A stretch of 64,000 nucleotides of DNA from Streptomyces sp. NBC_00390 (lineage in GTDB: Bacteria; Actinomycetota; Actinomycetes; Streptomycetales; Streptomycetaceae), in NCBI RefSeq assembly GCF_036057275.1, contig NZ_CP107945.1, forward strand, positions 2,976,001 through 3,040,000. Reading direction: 5' to 3'. Positions 40,551 to 48,508 of this stretch are shown here, in pieces (position 1 is the stretch's first letter; each line of letters opens with the position of its first letter). A model generated the notes under the pieces. It had not been told where the DNA came from. It did not search any database and saw only the letters and a list, made by a program, of their open reading frames with translations. A program made the translations under genes and the position numbers.

Positions 40551-41417
40551 ATGAGTCGGCCGCCCACCTTCGTTCCGCCCGCCTGCGCGCGTGCCCATGC
40601 GCTGTCCACCTCGCGCGGGGTGTTCGCCGTGCTCGATGCGCGGCCCGGTGGTGCCGTGCGCGGGACGGCGTTGCTGCTGCCCGGGTACACCGGCAGCAAG
40701 GAGGACTTCATCGCGATGCTCGAGCCGTTGACCGAGGCCGGTTACCGGGCCGTCGCCGTCGACGGGCGCGGGCAGTACGAGAGTGTCGGCCCCGAGGATC
40801 AACAGGCTTATGCGCAGGAGGAGTTGGCCAAGGACGTCCTCGCGCAGGCCGCCGCCGTCGGCGGGCCGGTCCACCTGGTCGGGCATTCGCTGGGCGGTCA
40901 GATCTCCCGTGCCGCTGTGCTGTTGGACCGCACGCCGTTCCTCACGTTCACGCTGATGTCCTCCGGGCCCGCCCAGATCAGCCCGGCCCAGCAGCAGAAG
41001 GTCAAGCTGCTGGGCGACGCGCTCGCCGTCATGCCGATGGACCAGGTGTGGGAGGCCATCCAGGCCTTCGACGCCACAGAGGTTCCCGAGGATGCGGAGG
41101 CCGACGCCGCAGCCGGCCGCAACGGCGAGGATCTGCGGCGCCGTTGGATGCGTCACCATCCGGTTCAGCTGACCGCCACCGGCCGGCAGCTGCTCGTCGA
41201 GCCTGACCGGGTGGACGAGCTCGCCGCCGTACGGCCGCTGCCGAAGCACGTGGTGTCCGGCGAGGAGGACGACACCTGGCCGGTGCAGCTGCTCGATGAG
41301 ATGGCCGAGCGGCTCGATGCCCGCCGGACCGTCATCGCGGGCGCCGGTCACTCACCCAACACCGACCGGCCGCTGGAGACGGCCGCGGCGCTGATCTCCT
41401 TCTGGGATCAGAACTGA
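40551..41417 (+). CDS. Alpha/beta hydrolase
   Basis: 288 residues. LLLPGYTGSKEDFIAML is the oxyanion region, VDGRGQYES the following strand, HLVGHSLGGQISRAAVL the nucleophile elbow (GHSLG), VVSGEEDDTWP the acid region and VIAGAGHSPNTDRP the catalytic His. It is cytoplasmic. The long cap (about residues 130-215) contains a charged EVPEDAEADAAAG stretch. Its stop overlaps the 3-prime end of the convergent NYN gene by 10 bases. Substrate unknown. Confidence 0.9.
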   Translation: MSRPPTFVPPACARAHALSTSRGVFAVLDARPGGAVRGTALLLPGYTGSKEDFIAMLEPLTEAGYRAVAVDGRGQYESVGPEDQQAYAQEELAKDVLAQAAAVGGPVHLVGHSLGGQISRAAVLLDRTPFLTFTLMSSGPAQISPAQQQKVKLLGDALAVMPMDQVWEAIQAFDATEVPEDAEADAAAGRNGEDLRRRWMRHHPVQLTATGRQLLVEPDRVDELAAVRPLPKHVVSGEEDDTWPVQLLDEMAERLDARRTVIAGAGHSPNTDRPLETAAALISFWDQN

Positions 41418-42316
41418 GCCTGCAGGTGCTGCCAGAAACCGTCCCGCAGCGCTCGGCGCAGCACCGCATGTCCCCGTAGTGACCGCTGCAGTACCCGTTC
41501 CGCCTCGATCAGCAGGTCCTGGTCCACCGGGCCCGGCAGATAGGGCTGGCCGGGGAGCAGTTCCGCCATGGCCGCCCGCCCCCGCTCCCCCAGCCAGGTC
41601 GCGGCGATCTGCGCACCCACGAACCGCACCTCGTCGCGCGACGGCGGCGGCGCGCCCTCGTTCTCGTACGTCGTCACGGGTCGGCGCGTGATGTAGGGGC
41701 GGCAGAAGTCGAGGTCGAAGGTCCGCTGGCTGTCGACCTCCCACAGCAGCGGCTCCGCCTGGTTGCGCCCCTCGGCCGCCTCGATGCCCCACAGATGGAC
41801 GCGGGCGCCGTACCCCTGTGCCGCTTCGACCGCCGAGACCAGGTCCTCGTCGCCGCCCACGAGCGCCGCGTCGCTGATCGCACGGTGCCGGGCGAGCGAC
41901 TCCAGATCCGTACGGATGAGTGAGTCGACACCTTTCTGCTGATTGTTCGCGTTCAGGTTGCCCAGCCGCACCTTCACGTCGGGCAGCTCGGCTATGGACT
42001 GCTGCTCGGGGGTGTGGATACGGCGCCGGGCGCCGTCGTACCAGTACACCCGCAGCAGCCTGCTGTCGGCGAAGATGATCCGTGCCTTGTCGATGAAGGC
42101 CTCGATCAGCCCTTCCGCGTCGAGGTCGAAGGAGCGCCGGTCCTCCGTGCCCGCCACAAGCAACCCGGCCGCAGCATAGACGTAACCGGCGTCGACGAAG
42201 ATGGCATGGGTGGAAGGCGTCTTCGCGACCTCGGCGAGCATCCGCTGCAGGAGCTCATTGGTGCGCTCCAGGCGGGCGCCGATCTCGGCGGACTCGGGGA
42301 TCTCTGCGTCGTTCAT
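41408..42316 (-). CDS. NYN domain protein (PIN-like, LabA/DUF88)
   Basis: 302 residues. The NYN/PIN-like core has HAIFVDAGYVYAAAGLL (first Asp), NNQQKGVDSLIRTDL (K-G-V-D), AALVGGDEDLVSAVEAAQ and YGARVHLWGIEA, with conserved Asp residues that would bind a metal for RNA cleavage. A short coiled N-terminus (LERTNELLQRMLAEVAK) may dimerise. The C-terminal 85 residues are a separate helical domain (VRFVGAQIAATWLG, then helices rich in Leu/Arg). Its role is probably in RNA processing; the substrate is unknown. A 10-base convergent overlap with the hydrolase occurs at the 3-prime end. Confidence 0.88.
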   Translation of the reverse strand: MNDAEIPESAEIGARLERTNELLQRMLAEVAKTPSTHAIFVDAGYVYAAAGLLVAGTEDRRSFDLDAEGLIEAFIDKARIIFADSRLLRVYWYDGARRRIHTPEQQSIAELPDVKVRLGNLNANNQQKGVDSLIRTDLESLARHRAISDAALVGGDEDLVSAVEAAQGYGARVHLWGIEAAEGRNQAEPLLWEVDSQRTFDLDFCRPYITRRPVTTYENEGAPPPSRDEVRFVGAQIAATWLGERGRAAMAELLPGQPYLPGPVDQDLLIEAERVLQRSLRGHAVLRRALRDGFWQHLQAQF

Positions 42317-42491
42317 ACGGGCCTCATTCTCCGCGGCCGAGGCTCTACCCGCCAGTAGTTAGGCATCCGAAAATTTTCCTTAGCGTACGGAATATTTGCA
42401 GGATGCATCCCGTTGTGGACATACGTATACGGACGGAGAATTCCGTCTGTCAGCAGTTCTCCTTCAGGAGGATCAGACGAAGGGAGAAGCC

Positions 42492-42644
42492 GTGCGCTTC
42501 GAGATCATGCGACTGGACGACGTCGACGGCACCGCCGTGGACAGCACCGTCGTGGACGCCGCCTCCGTCAACCGGATCGTGCAGCAGGCCGCCTCGATCG
42601 GCCAGCGCATCTACATCCGGCCCGCCGAAACCACGGCTTCATAG
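42492..42644 (+). CDS. Conserved 50-residue microprotein
   Basis: 50 residues from GTG at 42492 with AGGGAG six bases before. It starts (V)RFEIMRLDDVDGTAVDSTVV and continues DAASVNRIVQQAASIGQRIY, then IRPAETTAS: one strand, one helix, one strand, compact and likely folded. I recognise it only as a small conserved Streptomyces protein without a function. The upstream 175 bases (42317-42491) are unusually AT-rich around 42356-42400 and must hold divergent promoters. The gene ends at a 23-bp terminator stem. Confidence 0.8.
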   Translation: MRFEIMRLDDVDGTAVDSTVVDAASVNRIVQQAASIGQRIYIRPAETTAS

Positions 42645-42660
42645 CCCTGACACGCTGCAC

Positions 42661-42709
42661 GACGCACCGTGCCCCCGTACGGATGGTCCGTACGGGGGCA
42701 CGGTGCGTC
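42661..42709. terminator. Long bidirectional terminator between microprotein and MarC genes
   Basis: A 23-bp perfect stem (42661-42683 with 42687-42709) closed by TGG. It serves two convergent genes. Confidence 0.85.
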
Positions 42710-42738
42710 GCGCCGCGCCGGAGGCCTCAGCCGGGGAC

Positions 42739-43344
42739 TCAGGCGCCCTGGATGACCTGGGTGACGCCGTTGATGATCTGCTGGACGGCGATCGCGGAGA
42801 GCATCATGCCCGCCAGCCTCGTCACCAGGACCACACCGCCGTCCTTGATCAGGCGGATGATCACCAGCGAGTAGCGCATGGTCAGCCACAGCACGACGTG
42901 CATCGCGACGATCGCCGCCCACACCGCGGTCAGCTGAGCGGCGCCGCTCGCGTGCTGGACGGCAAGGATCACCGAGACGATCGCGCCCGGGCCGGCCAGC
43001 AGGGGCATGCCGAGCGGCACCAGCGCGACATTGACGTCCTTGGTCTGTTTGGGCTCGTCGTTCTTGCCGGTGAGCAGATCGAGCGCGATGAGCAGCAGGA
43101 GCAGACCACCCGCGATCATCAGCGCGGGGACGGAGACATGCAGATAGTCCAGGATCTGCTGGCCGAGGAGCCCGAAAACGGTGATCACACCGAACGCGAC
43201 GGCCACCGCCTGCCACGCCATACGCCGCTGCACCTTGGCGGCGCGTCCGGAGGTGAGGGCGAGAAAGATCGGGGTGATCCCGGGGGGATCCATGATGACG
43301 AAGAGGGTGAGGAACAAGGAGCCGAAAACGGCAACGTCGAACAC
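42739..43344 (-). CDS. MarC family integral membrane protein
   Basis: 201 residues from GTG at 43342-43344. It has six predicted TM helices and the family signatures FGSLFLTLFVIMDPPGITPIF (P-P-G in helix 1), ALVPLGMPLLAGPGAI (the L-A-G-P-G re-entrant motif) and VLVTRLAGMMLSAIAVQ. MarC proteins (UPF0056) were once linked to multiple antibiotic resistance in E. coli, but that role has not held up. Transported substrate unknown. It lies 71 bases downstream of the PHP gene on the same strand. Confidence 0.92.
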   Translation of the reverse strand: MFDVAVFGSLFLTLFVIMDPPGITPIFLALTSGRAAKVQRRMAWQAVAVAFGVITVFGLLGQQILDYLHVSVPALMIAGGLLLLLIALDLLTGKNDEPKQTKDVNVALVPLGMPLLAGPGAIVSVILAVQHASGAAQLTAVWAAIVAMHVVLWLTMRYSLVIIRLIKDGGVVLVTRLAGMMLSAIAVQQIINGVTQVIQGA

Positions 43345-43415
43345 AGTGAGGAGCCTTGCCGGAAGAGGGGTGTACGAAGGGCGGGTGGCGAGGTGACGCG
43401 CGAAGCTCCCGGGAG

Positions 43416-44282
43416 CTATGCGCCGCCGGTGCCCCCGGTGCCCGGAACGGGGAAAGCGCCCGTGGCGCGCCGCGTGATCTCGCCGTAGATCTCCGGGTCG
43501 GTGGTGTATTCACCGAGCCGGCAGGACTTGCGGCTGCCGTGGTAGTCGCTGGAGCCGGTGGCCAGCAGCCCGAGCTCCCCGGCGAGGCCGCGCAGCCGTG
43601 CGCGTACGTCCTCGTCGTGGTCCATGTGGTCGACCTCGATGCCGTCGAGGCCGCACGCGGCCAGCTCGCCGATCGCGCTCTCGGGCACCGTGCGGCCCCG
43701 CTTGACCGCGAGCGGGTGCGCGAAGACGGTGACCCCGCCGGCAGCCTTGACCAGGCGGATCGCCGTGAAGGGGTCGAGCTCGTGCTTCTCGACGTACGCC
43801 CGGCCGCCGTCGGCCAGCCAGTCGGGCGTGAAGGCGTCGGAGACGGTCGGTACGACACCGAGTTCGACGAGCGCCTCGGCGATGTGCGGCCGGCCGACCG
43901 AGCCGTCGCCGGCTATCCGGGCGACCTGCTGCCAGTCGACGGGTACGCCCAGCTCCTGGAGCTTGCCGATCATCGCCTGGGCGCGCGGCACCCGGTCGTC
44001 CCGTACCAGCTCGCGCTCACGCAGCAGTTCGGGCTCTTCGGGGTCGAAGAGATACGCCAGCATGTGCAGCCCGATGCCGTCCAGGCGGCAGGAGAGCTCG
44101 GCGCCTGTGACGAGGGCCAGCCCCTCGGGGACGGCTGCGGCCGCCGCGGCGTGTCCACGGGTGGTGTCGTGATCGGTGAGCGCCACGACGTCCAGCCCGG
44201 CAGCGGCGGCATTGCGCATCAGCTCGGCCGGGGTGTCCGTGCCGTCCGACGCCGTGGAGTGGGTGTGCAGATCGATGCGCAC
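43416..44282 (-). CDS. PHP domain metal-dependent phosphoesterase
   Basis: 288 residues from GTG at 44280-44282 (GGAG site). The PHP motifs are (V)RIDLHTHSTASDGTDTP (H-x-H, D), VALTDHDTTRGH (D-H-D), TGAELSC (E), VTVFAHPLAV (H) and ATGSSDYHGSRK (D-x-H), so a trinuclear metal centre is likely. Close relatives are RNase AM/YciV, which trims 5-prime ends of RNA, and nucleoside-diphosphate phosphoesterases. It is cytoplasmic. It starts 193 bases downstream of the DUF6758 gene. Confidence 0.92.
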   Translation of the reverse strand: MRIDLHTHSTASDGTDTPAELMRNAAAAGLDVVALTDHDTTRGHAAAAAAVPEGLALVTGAELSCRLDGIGLHMLAYLFDPEEPELLRERELVRDDRVPRAQAMIGKLQELGVPVDWQQVARIAGDGSVGRPHIAEALVELGVVPTVSDAFTPDWLADGGRAYVEKHELDPFTAIRLVKAAGGVTVFAHPLAVKRGRTVPESAIGELAACGLDGIEVDHMDHDEDVRARLRGLAGELGLLATGSSDYHGSRKSCRLGEYTTDPEIYGEITRRATGAFPVPGTGGTGGA

Positions 44283-44474
44283 GACGCTGACTCCGGGGCT
44301 CGGGTCGGACAGGGGACGGTCAAGGATAACCGGCCCGGCATCCCGCCCCTGACGTACAAGCGGCCCGTTCGCACAGGTCGCCCTCGCGCGCGACGCAGCC
44401 GGCCGGCCGCCGCGACGTGCCACGGCCCTCGTCGCGGGCCACGGCAGGGCCCGGCCCGACCCGGCGGAATGTCC

Positions 44475-45113
44475 TCAGCTCAGCAGTCGCGGGGACAGCG
44501 CCCCGCACGGCAGCAGCTCGGCCTCCGCACCCGCGTCCCGCAGATCCGTGAGCACCAGCTCGTCGTACATCAGCAGCGCCGACTGCTCGGGCCAGCAGAC
44601 CGCCCACAGCCACAGGCCACGCGCCTCGCCCGCGAAGACCGCACGGTCCTCGGGTGCCCCCGCCACATGCCACAGGGGAGTCGGGCGCCCGGCGGCGAGG
44701 ACCTTGGCCTGCGGTGACTGGTCGACGCGGATGTGCGGACCGGGGTCGGGGCCGTCCATCCCGGCGTAGCGCGCACCGAGGCCCACGCCCAGTTCCTCGG
44801 CGATCAGCAGCACTTCACCCATACCGCCGAGCGGGCCCGGACCCGAGCAGGCGACCGCCGTGGCGCGACCGCCGCTGCGGTCGTCGCCTGCGTAGGCGAC
44901 ACCGGTGAAGAGCCAGCCCACAGGCAGCGGCCAGGGCATCCACACGGGTACATGGGCGCGGTGCACGACGACACCGAGGGCTTCGACACTGGGCGGGATC
45001 ACCGGCTGCAGCGGGTACACGGCGCCGTGCACATCGCACTGCCAGGAGTCGGCAAAGAGACCGGGCGCCCTCACCCGGCCACCGCACTTCGGGCAACTGG
45101 GTTCGCCCCTCAT
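44475..45113 (-). CDS. DUF6758 family zinc-ribbon protein
   Basis: 212 residues from ATG at 45111-45113; a TTG at 45122 lies closer to GGAGG, so the start may be three codons earlier. It opens MRGEPSCPKCGGRVRAPGLF followed by a Cys-Asp-Val-His pair, a one-sided zinc ribbon (CPKC...CDVH). The rest is mixed alpha/beta with no known active site (GGMGEVLLIAEELGVGLG, DELVLTDLRDAG). It is conserved in Streptomyces next to PHP and SUFU-like genes. Function unknown. Confidence 0.85.
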   Translation of the reverse strand: MRGEPSCPKCGGRVRAPGLFADSWQCDVHGAVYPLQPVIPPSVEALGVVVHRAHVPVWMPWPLPVGWLFTGVAYAGDDRSGGRATAVACSGPGPLGGMGEVLLIAEELGVGLGARYAGMDGPDPGPHIRVDQSPQAKVLAAGRPTPLWHVAGAPEDRAVFAGEARGLWLWAVCWPEQSALLMYDELVLTDLRDAGAEAELLPCGALSPRLLS

Positions 45114-45246
45114 AGGGGTCAACGGTCCTCCCCGGCCGACGCCGCGTCAAGGACGATCACCCGTCCGGAGCGTGCCTCCCCCTCGACCGATTCAGATGTA
45201 TGCCACATCAATCCTCGCCGACCGGCCTGCCCCGCCGGGCCAGTTC

Positions 45247-45843
45247 TCACTCCAGAGTGACCGACCTGCGCAGCGGATCGCGCAGGTCCGTGCCGTGCGC
45301 CAGCCACCGCTCCTGGAGCTCCTGCCCGCCGTGCACGCGCTTCCAGGCCGCCTCGTTCGCGGTCATCGGCAGCAGCGGCAGAAAGTGCACCGGGTCCATC
45401 GGCCCGTCCAGTTCGAGATCCTCGACCAGACCGCCGGGCTCCGCGACCAGCACCGAGCTGAACGCCGCCCCGGGCCACAGTGGTTCACCCACGTCCAGTG
45501 ACGCGCCAGGGGCCACGACCACGCCCTCGACCTGGGGGGACGCGGCCAGCACGGCGAGCGGGCGCAGCACCTTGTCGGTGTCCGCGAGCCCCGCCCGTAC
45601 GGTGAGCACCAGCTCGGCGCGCGGGCCCTTGACCGGGTCGGCGAGGGTGGCGGTGGGGTCGGTCATCGGGTGGGCGGACATGCCGAGGGTGGCGTACCGC
45701 ACGATGTCCCCGTCCCCGTCGCGGTCCATGAACCGGAGCACCTCGATGCGGTCCGTACCGAGGAACGTCACTGCGGCGCGCGCCTCCGGTTCGCCGAGGG
45801 CCGTACGCAACCGGGCCTCGACCAGAGCAAGAACATCTCCCAT
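45247..45843 (-). CDS. Suppressor-of-fused (SUFU) domain protein
   Basis: 198 residues from ATG at 45841-45843 (MGDVLALVEARLRTALGEPE). The SUFU fold is supported by YATLGMSAHPMTD, ELVLTVRAGLADTDK, LWPGAAFSSVLVAEPG, HFLPLLPMTANEAAWKRVHG and a W-late segment. Bacterial SUFU proteins often act as immunity or chaperone-like proteins in toxin systems, but this one stands alone, next to DUF6758. No good ribosome-binding site is visible. It is divergent from corA, with the 446-base leader between. Confidence 0.85.
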   Translation of the reverse strand: MGDVLALVEARLRTALGEPEARAAVTFLGTDRIEVLRFMDRDGDGDIVRYATLGMSAHPMTDPTATLADPVKGPRAELVLTVRAGLADTDKVLRPLAVLAASPQVEGVVVAPGASLDVGEPLWPGAAFSSVLVAEPGGLVEDLELDGPMDPVHFLPLLPMTANEAAWKRVHGGQELQERWLAHGTDLRDPLRRSVTLE

Positions 45844-46289
45844 GGGGCGAGCATAAAGCGCGTATGGAACGGGCAAAGCACGGGATTGACCCTCTGTCGG
45901 CTGATAGTCTTGGCCGCTGGTCGGGACGGTACGCAGAAGCGTGCTTTCGAGTCCCGGCGACACGTCATCCCCCACGGGGGACCGGCCGGAGGAGGTGGGG
46001 CTGCGATGAGTCGAAGTCGACCGTGCAGTACCAAGAGCTCTTCCACGCCGCACCGATTCTCGCTCCGTCTCTGCCGGTGAACCGAGGATCTGTGTGCTGA
46101 GGCCTTTCCGCACGAGGCCGGTGGCATTTCGCACTACGGAAGAGCATTTCGTTTTTGCCTGTCTGTAGCGAACGCCGTCACCGCGACCCTGCGGTGCCGC
46201 CCGCTTTGCGGACGTATGCCTCACATCACGTCCTCATTCCGGGCTGTGCCACACCACTCGCCGACGGCCTCTCCGTGAAGGAGCCAGCC
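45844..46289 (+). promoter_or_regulatory. Structured corA leader region
   Basis: 446 bases before corA. Stem 1 pairs GTCGGGAC (45920-45927) with GTCCCGGC (45951-45958) and contains a nested ACGC-AGAA-GCGT hairpin (45931-45942). Stem 2 is TCCCCC/GGGGGA (45968-45981). These are followed by GGAGGAGG and a 24-codon leader ORF. A TTGACC at 45884 may be part of a promoter, but no well-spaced -10 was found. I do not recognise a known riboswitch class. Confidence 0.5.
46006..46080 (+). CDS. corA leader peptide, 24 codons, Arg/Ser-rich
   Basis: ATG at 46006 with a strong GGAGGAGG ten bases upstream; it encodes 24 residues that begin MSRSRPCSTKSSSTPHRF and end SLRLCR, stopping at TGA 46078-46080. It is 209 bases before the corA start. 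The high Arg/Ser/Pro content recalls leader peptides such as MgtL that tune Mg2+ transporter genes, but the resemblance is only in kind. It probably acts through ribosome position rather than as a product. Confidence 0.5.
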   Translation: MSRSRPCSTKSSSTPHRFSLRLCR

Positions 46290-47405
46290 ATGTCGATGAT
46301 CCGTGACCTGCGCGCAGCGGTCCGCCCCGCCCTGCGCAAGAGCGCCACCCCGTACAACAGCTACGACACCACGCGTGACCCGTCCGCCTCCAGCGCGGTC
46401 GTCGACTGCGCCGTCTATCGCGACGGGGAGCGGCTGGAGAGCGCGTCCTGCCAGACACCGCACGAAGCGATGCTGCGGGTGCGGGAGGGCGGCGGCTTCG
46501 CCTGGATCGGGCTGCACGAGCCGACGGAGGAGGAGTTCGCCGGTATCGCGGCGGAGTTCGGGCTGCACCCGCTGGCCGTGGAGGACGCGGTCCACGCCCA
46601 CCAGCGACCCAAGCTGGAGCGGTACGACGACACGCTGTTCACCGTCTTCAAGACCATCCACTACGTGGAGCACGCCGAGCTGACCGCGACCAGCGAGGTC
46701 GTCGAGACCGGCGAGGTGATGTGCTTCACCGGGCGGGACTTCGTCATCACCGTGCGGCACGGCGGCAAGGGGTCCCTGCGGGCCCTGCGGCACGGGCTGC
46801 AGAAGGACACCGAACTGCTGGCGAAGGGCCCCTCGGCGGTGCTGCACGCCATCGCCGACCACGTCGTCGACGGCTACATCGCGGTGGCCGCGGCCGTGCA
46901 GGACGACATCGACGAGGTCGAGATCGACGTGTTCTCCGCGCCTGCCAAGGGAAGCCCGCGCGGCAGCGACGCCGGGCGGATCTACCAGCTCAAGCGCGAG
47001 GTGCTGGAGTTCAAGCGGGCCGTCTCCCCGCTGCTGCGCCCGATGCAGCTTCTCAGCGAGCGGCCGATGCGGCTGGTCGACCCGGACATCCAAAAGTACT
47101 TCCGCGACGTCGCCGACCACCTGGCCCGGGTGCAGGAGGAGGTCATCGGCTTCGACGAACTGCTGAACTCGATCCTCCAGGCCAACCTGGCGCAGGCGAC
47201 GGTGGCGCAGAACGAGGACATGCGCAAGATCACCTCATGGGCGGCGATCATCGCCGTCCCGACGGCGGTCTGCGGGGTCTACGGCATGAATTTCGAGTAC
47301 ATGCCGGAACTGGAGTGGAAGTACGGCTACCCCATGGTGCTCACCGGCATCATCGCCGTCTGTTTCACCATCCACCGCACTCTCAAGCGCAACGGCTGGC
47401 TGTAG
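46290..47405 (+). CDS. corA: CorA-like magnesium transporter
   Basis: 371 residues from ATG at 46290 with GAAGGAG upstream. The N-terminal cytoplasmic alpha/beta domain and long stalk helix lead to two C-terminal TM helices. The signature YGMNF is in CGVYGMNFEYMPEL between them, and the second helix is followed by a Lys/Arg tail (KRNGWL). HPLAVEDAVHAHQRPKLERY is also characteristic. It forms a pentameric Mg2+ (or Co2+/Ni2+) channel. Regulation by the structured leader with its leader peptide is likely. A hypothetical gene follows 28 bases downstream. Confidence 0.93.
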   Translation: MSMIRDLRAAVRPALRKSATPYNSYDTTRDPSASSAVVDCAVYRDGERLESASCQTPHEAMLRVREGGGFAWIGLHEPTEEEFAGIAAEFGLHPLAVEDAVHAHQRPKLERYDDTLFTVFKTIHYVEHAELTATSEVVETGEVMCFTGRDFVITVRHGGKGSLRALRHGLQKDTELLAKGPSAVLHAIADHVVDGYIAVAAAVQDDIDEVEIDVFSAPAKGSPRGSDAGRIYQLKREVLEFKRAVSPLLRPMQLLSERPMRLVDPDIQKYFRDVADHLARVQEEVIGFDELLNSILQANLAQATVAQNEDMRKITSWAAIIAVPTAVCGVYGMNFEYMPELEWKYGYPMVLTGIIAVCFTIHRTLKRNGWL

Positions 47406-47433
47406 GGCAACCGGCTCCCGTTAGGCTGCGCGT

Positions 47434-47943
47434 ATGACAGATCAGCTGCTCGGTCGGGCGCTCGTCGAGGAGGCCACCAAGAAGTCGGGCCTCATCTGGG
47501 TGCGGGGCGACGGCCCGGCGCGCGCCCTGTGGCATGTATGGCACGAGGGCGCGGCGTACATCGTCGGCGACGGCCCCGGCGAGCAGCCGCTGCCAGGTCT
47601 CACGGACGGCGGCACGGCGGAAGTCACCGTACGCAGCAAGGACAAGGGCGGCCGGCTGGTGGCCTGGACGGCACGGGTGAGCGAGGTCGCACCGCTCTCC
47701 GAGGCGTGGGAGTCGGTGGTCGCGGAGCTCAAGGGCAAGCGCCTGAACGCTCCCGACGCGGAGGAGCTGACGCAGCGCTGGGCCCGCGAGTCCCGGGTGC
47801 TGCGCCTTGCCCCGCAGGACAGTGGCACGGCCTTCCCGGACGGTTCGTCGGCGGCCGTGCCTCTCCCGACCCCCGCAACGACACGCCGCCCGATCCCCGC
47901 GGCCCTGCCCCGCCTGCTCCTGAAGCGCCGCGGGAAGCGCTAG
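47434..47943 (+). CDS. Hypothetical protein, possible FMN-binding split-barrel-like fold
   Basis: 169 residues from ATG at 47434. The beta-rich N-terminal 110 residues (SGLIWVRGDGPARALWHVWH, AAYIVGDGPGEQPLPGL, AEVTVRSKDKGGRLVAW) look like the split barrel of PNPOx/F420 proteins, but no cofactor-binding residues are clear. The C-terminus is Pro-rich and basic (LPRLLLKRRGKR). It is 28 bases after corA and so probably cotranscribed. Function unknown. Confidence 0.8.
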   Translation: MTDQLLGRALVEEATKKSGLIWVRGDGPARALWHVWHEGAAYIVGDGPGEQPLPGLTDGGTAEVTVRSKDKGGRLVAWTARVSEVAPLSEAWESVVAELKGKRLNAPDAEELTQRWARESRVLRLAPQDSGTAFPDGSSAAVPLPTPATTRRPIPAALPRLLLKRRGKR

Positions 47944-47954
47944 GCATCCTTCTT

Positions 47955-47994
47955 CCGGATCAGGCCGGATCAGGCCGGATCAGGCCGGATCAGC
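47955..47994. repeat. Four tandem copies of CCGGATCAGG
   Basis: A 10-bp unit repeated four times (the last with a final C) immediately after the stop codon of the 169-residue gene. No role is obvious; GATC occurs in each copy. The remaining 217 bases to the next gene hold nothing recognisable. Confidence 0.8.
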
Positions 47995-48211
47995 GAGCGG
48001 CCGAGTCCGGTGCCGGGTCATCCCCGTGCCCGAAGGGCCAGGGGGAATCCAGGGGTACGCGAGCCCGGCAGGATCCGGAAGGAGAGGCCCGGGGGCGCCG
48101 GGGTGCTCCGGGCGGGGCTGTTCCGGCGGCCGTCGCGGGTGCGTGGGCTTGCCAGGCATCCGCGGGGTTTTCAGCATGGAAGGTGACACGCCGCCCGGCC
48201 CCGGAGGCAGC

Positions 48212-48499
48212 ATGGCCACGCTCCGTATCGAGCACGAGATCACCGACCTCGACACCTGGAAATCCGGGTTCGACCGGTTCGCCGATTTCCGCAGGCACGC
48301 GGGCGTGCGCGCCTACCGGGTCATGCAGCCTCTCGACGACCCGCACCGCATCGCCCTCGACCTCGACTTCGACACGGCCGCCGCCGCGGAGAACTTCCGT
48401 GACGCACTGGTGGAGAAGATCTGGGCGACCAGCGAGACCGCCCGCGCCCTGGTCGGTACGCCGAAGACCCGGATCCTCGAGATCGTCGAGGAACGCTGA
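48212..48499 (+). CDS. Small dimeric alpha+beta barrel-like protein
   Basis: 95 residues from ATG at 48212 with GGAGG seven bases before. MATLRIEHEITDLDTWKSGF then FRRHAGVRAYRVMQP, ALDLDFDTAAAAENFRDALV and the late RILEIVEER fit a ferredoxin-like barrel of the ABM/cyclase type, with the D-x-W-K-x-x-F motif common in this group. No catalytic residue is clear. It is convergent with the lipoprotein gene and ends 9 bases from it. Confidence 0.75.
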   Translation: MATLRIEHEITDLDTWKSGFDRFADFRRHAGVRAYRVMQPLDDPHRIALDLDFDTAAAAENFRDALVEKIWATSETARALVGTPKTRILEIVEER

Positions 48500-48508
48500 C
48501 GCCCCGCG

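Noticed and set aside
45884-45910. TTGACC ... TAGTCT as a corA promoter
   Set aside because: Spacing is 13 bases, too short for a primary sigma promoter; left as unassigned.
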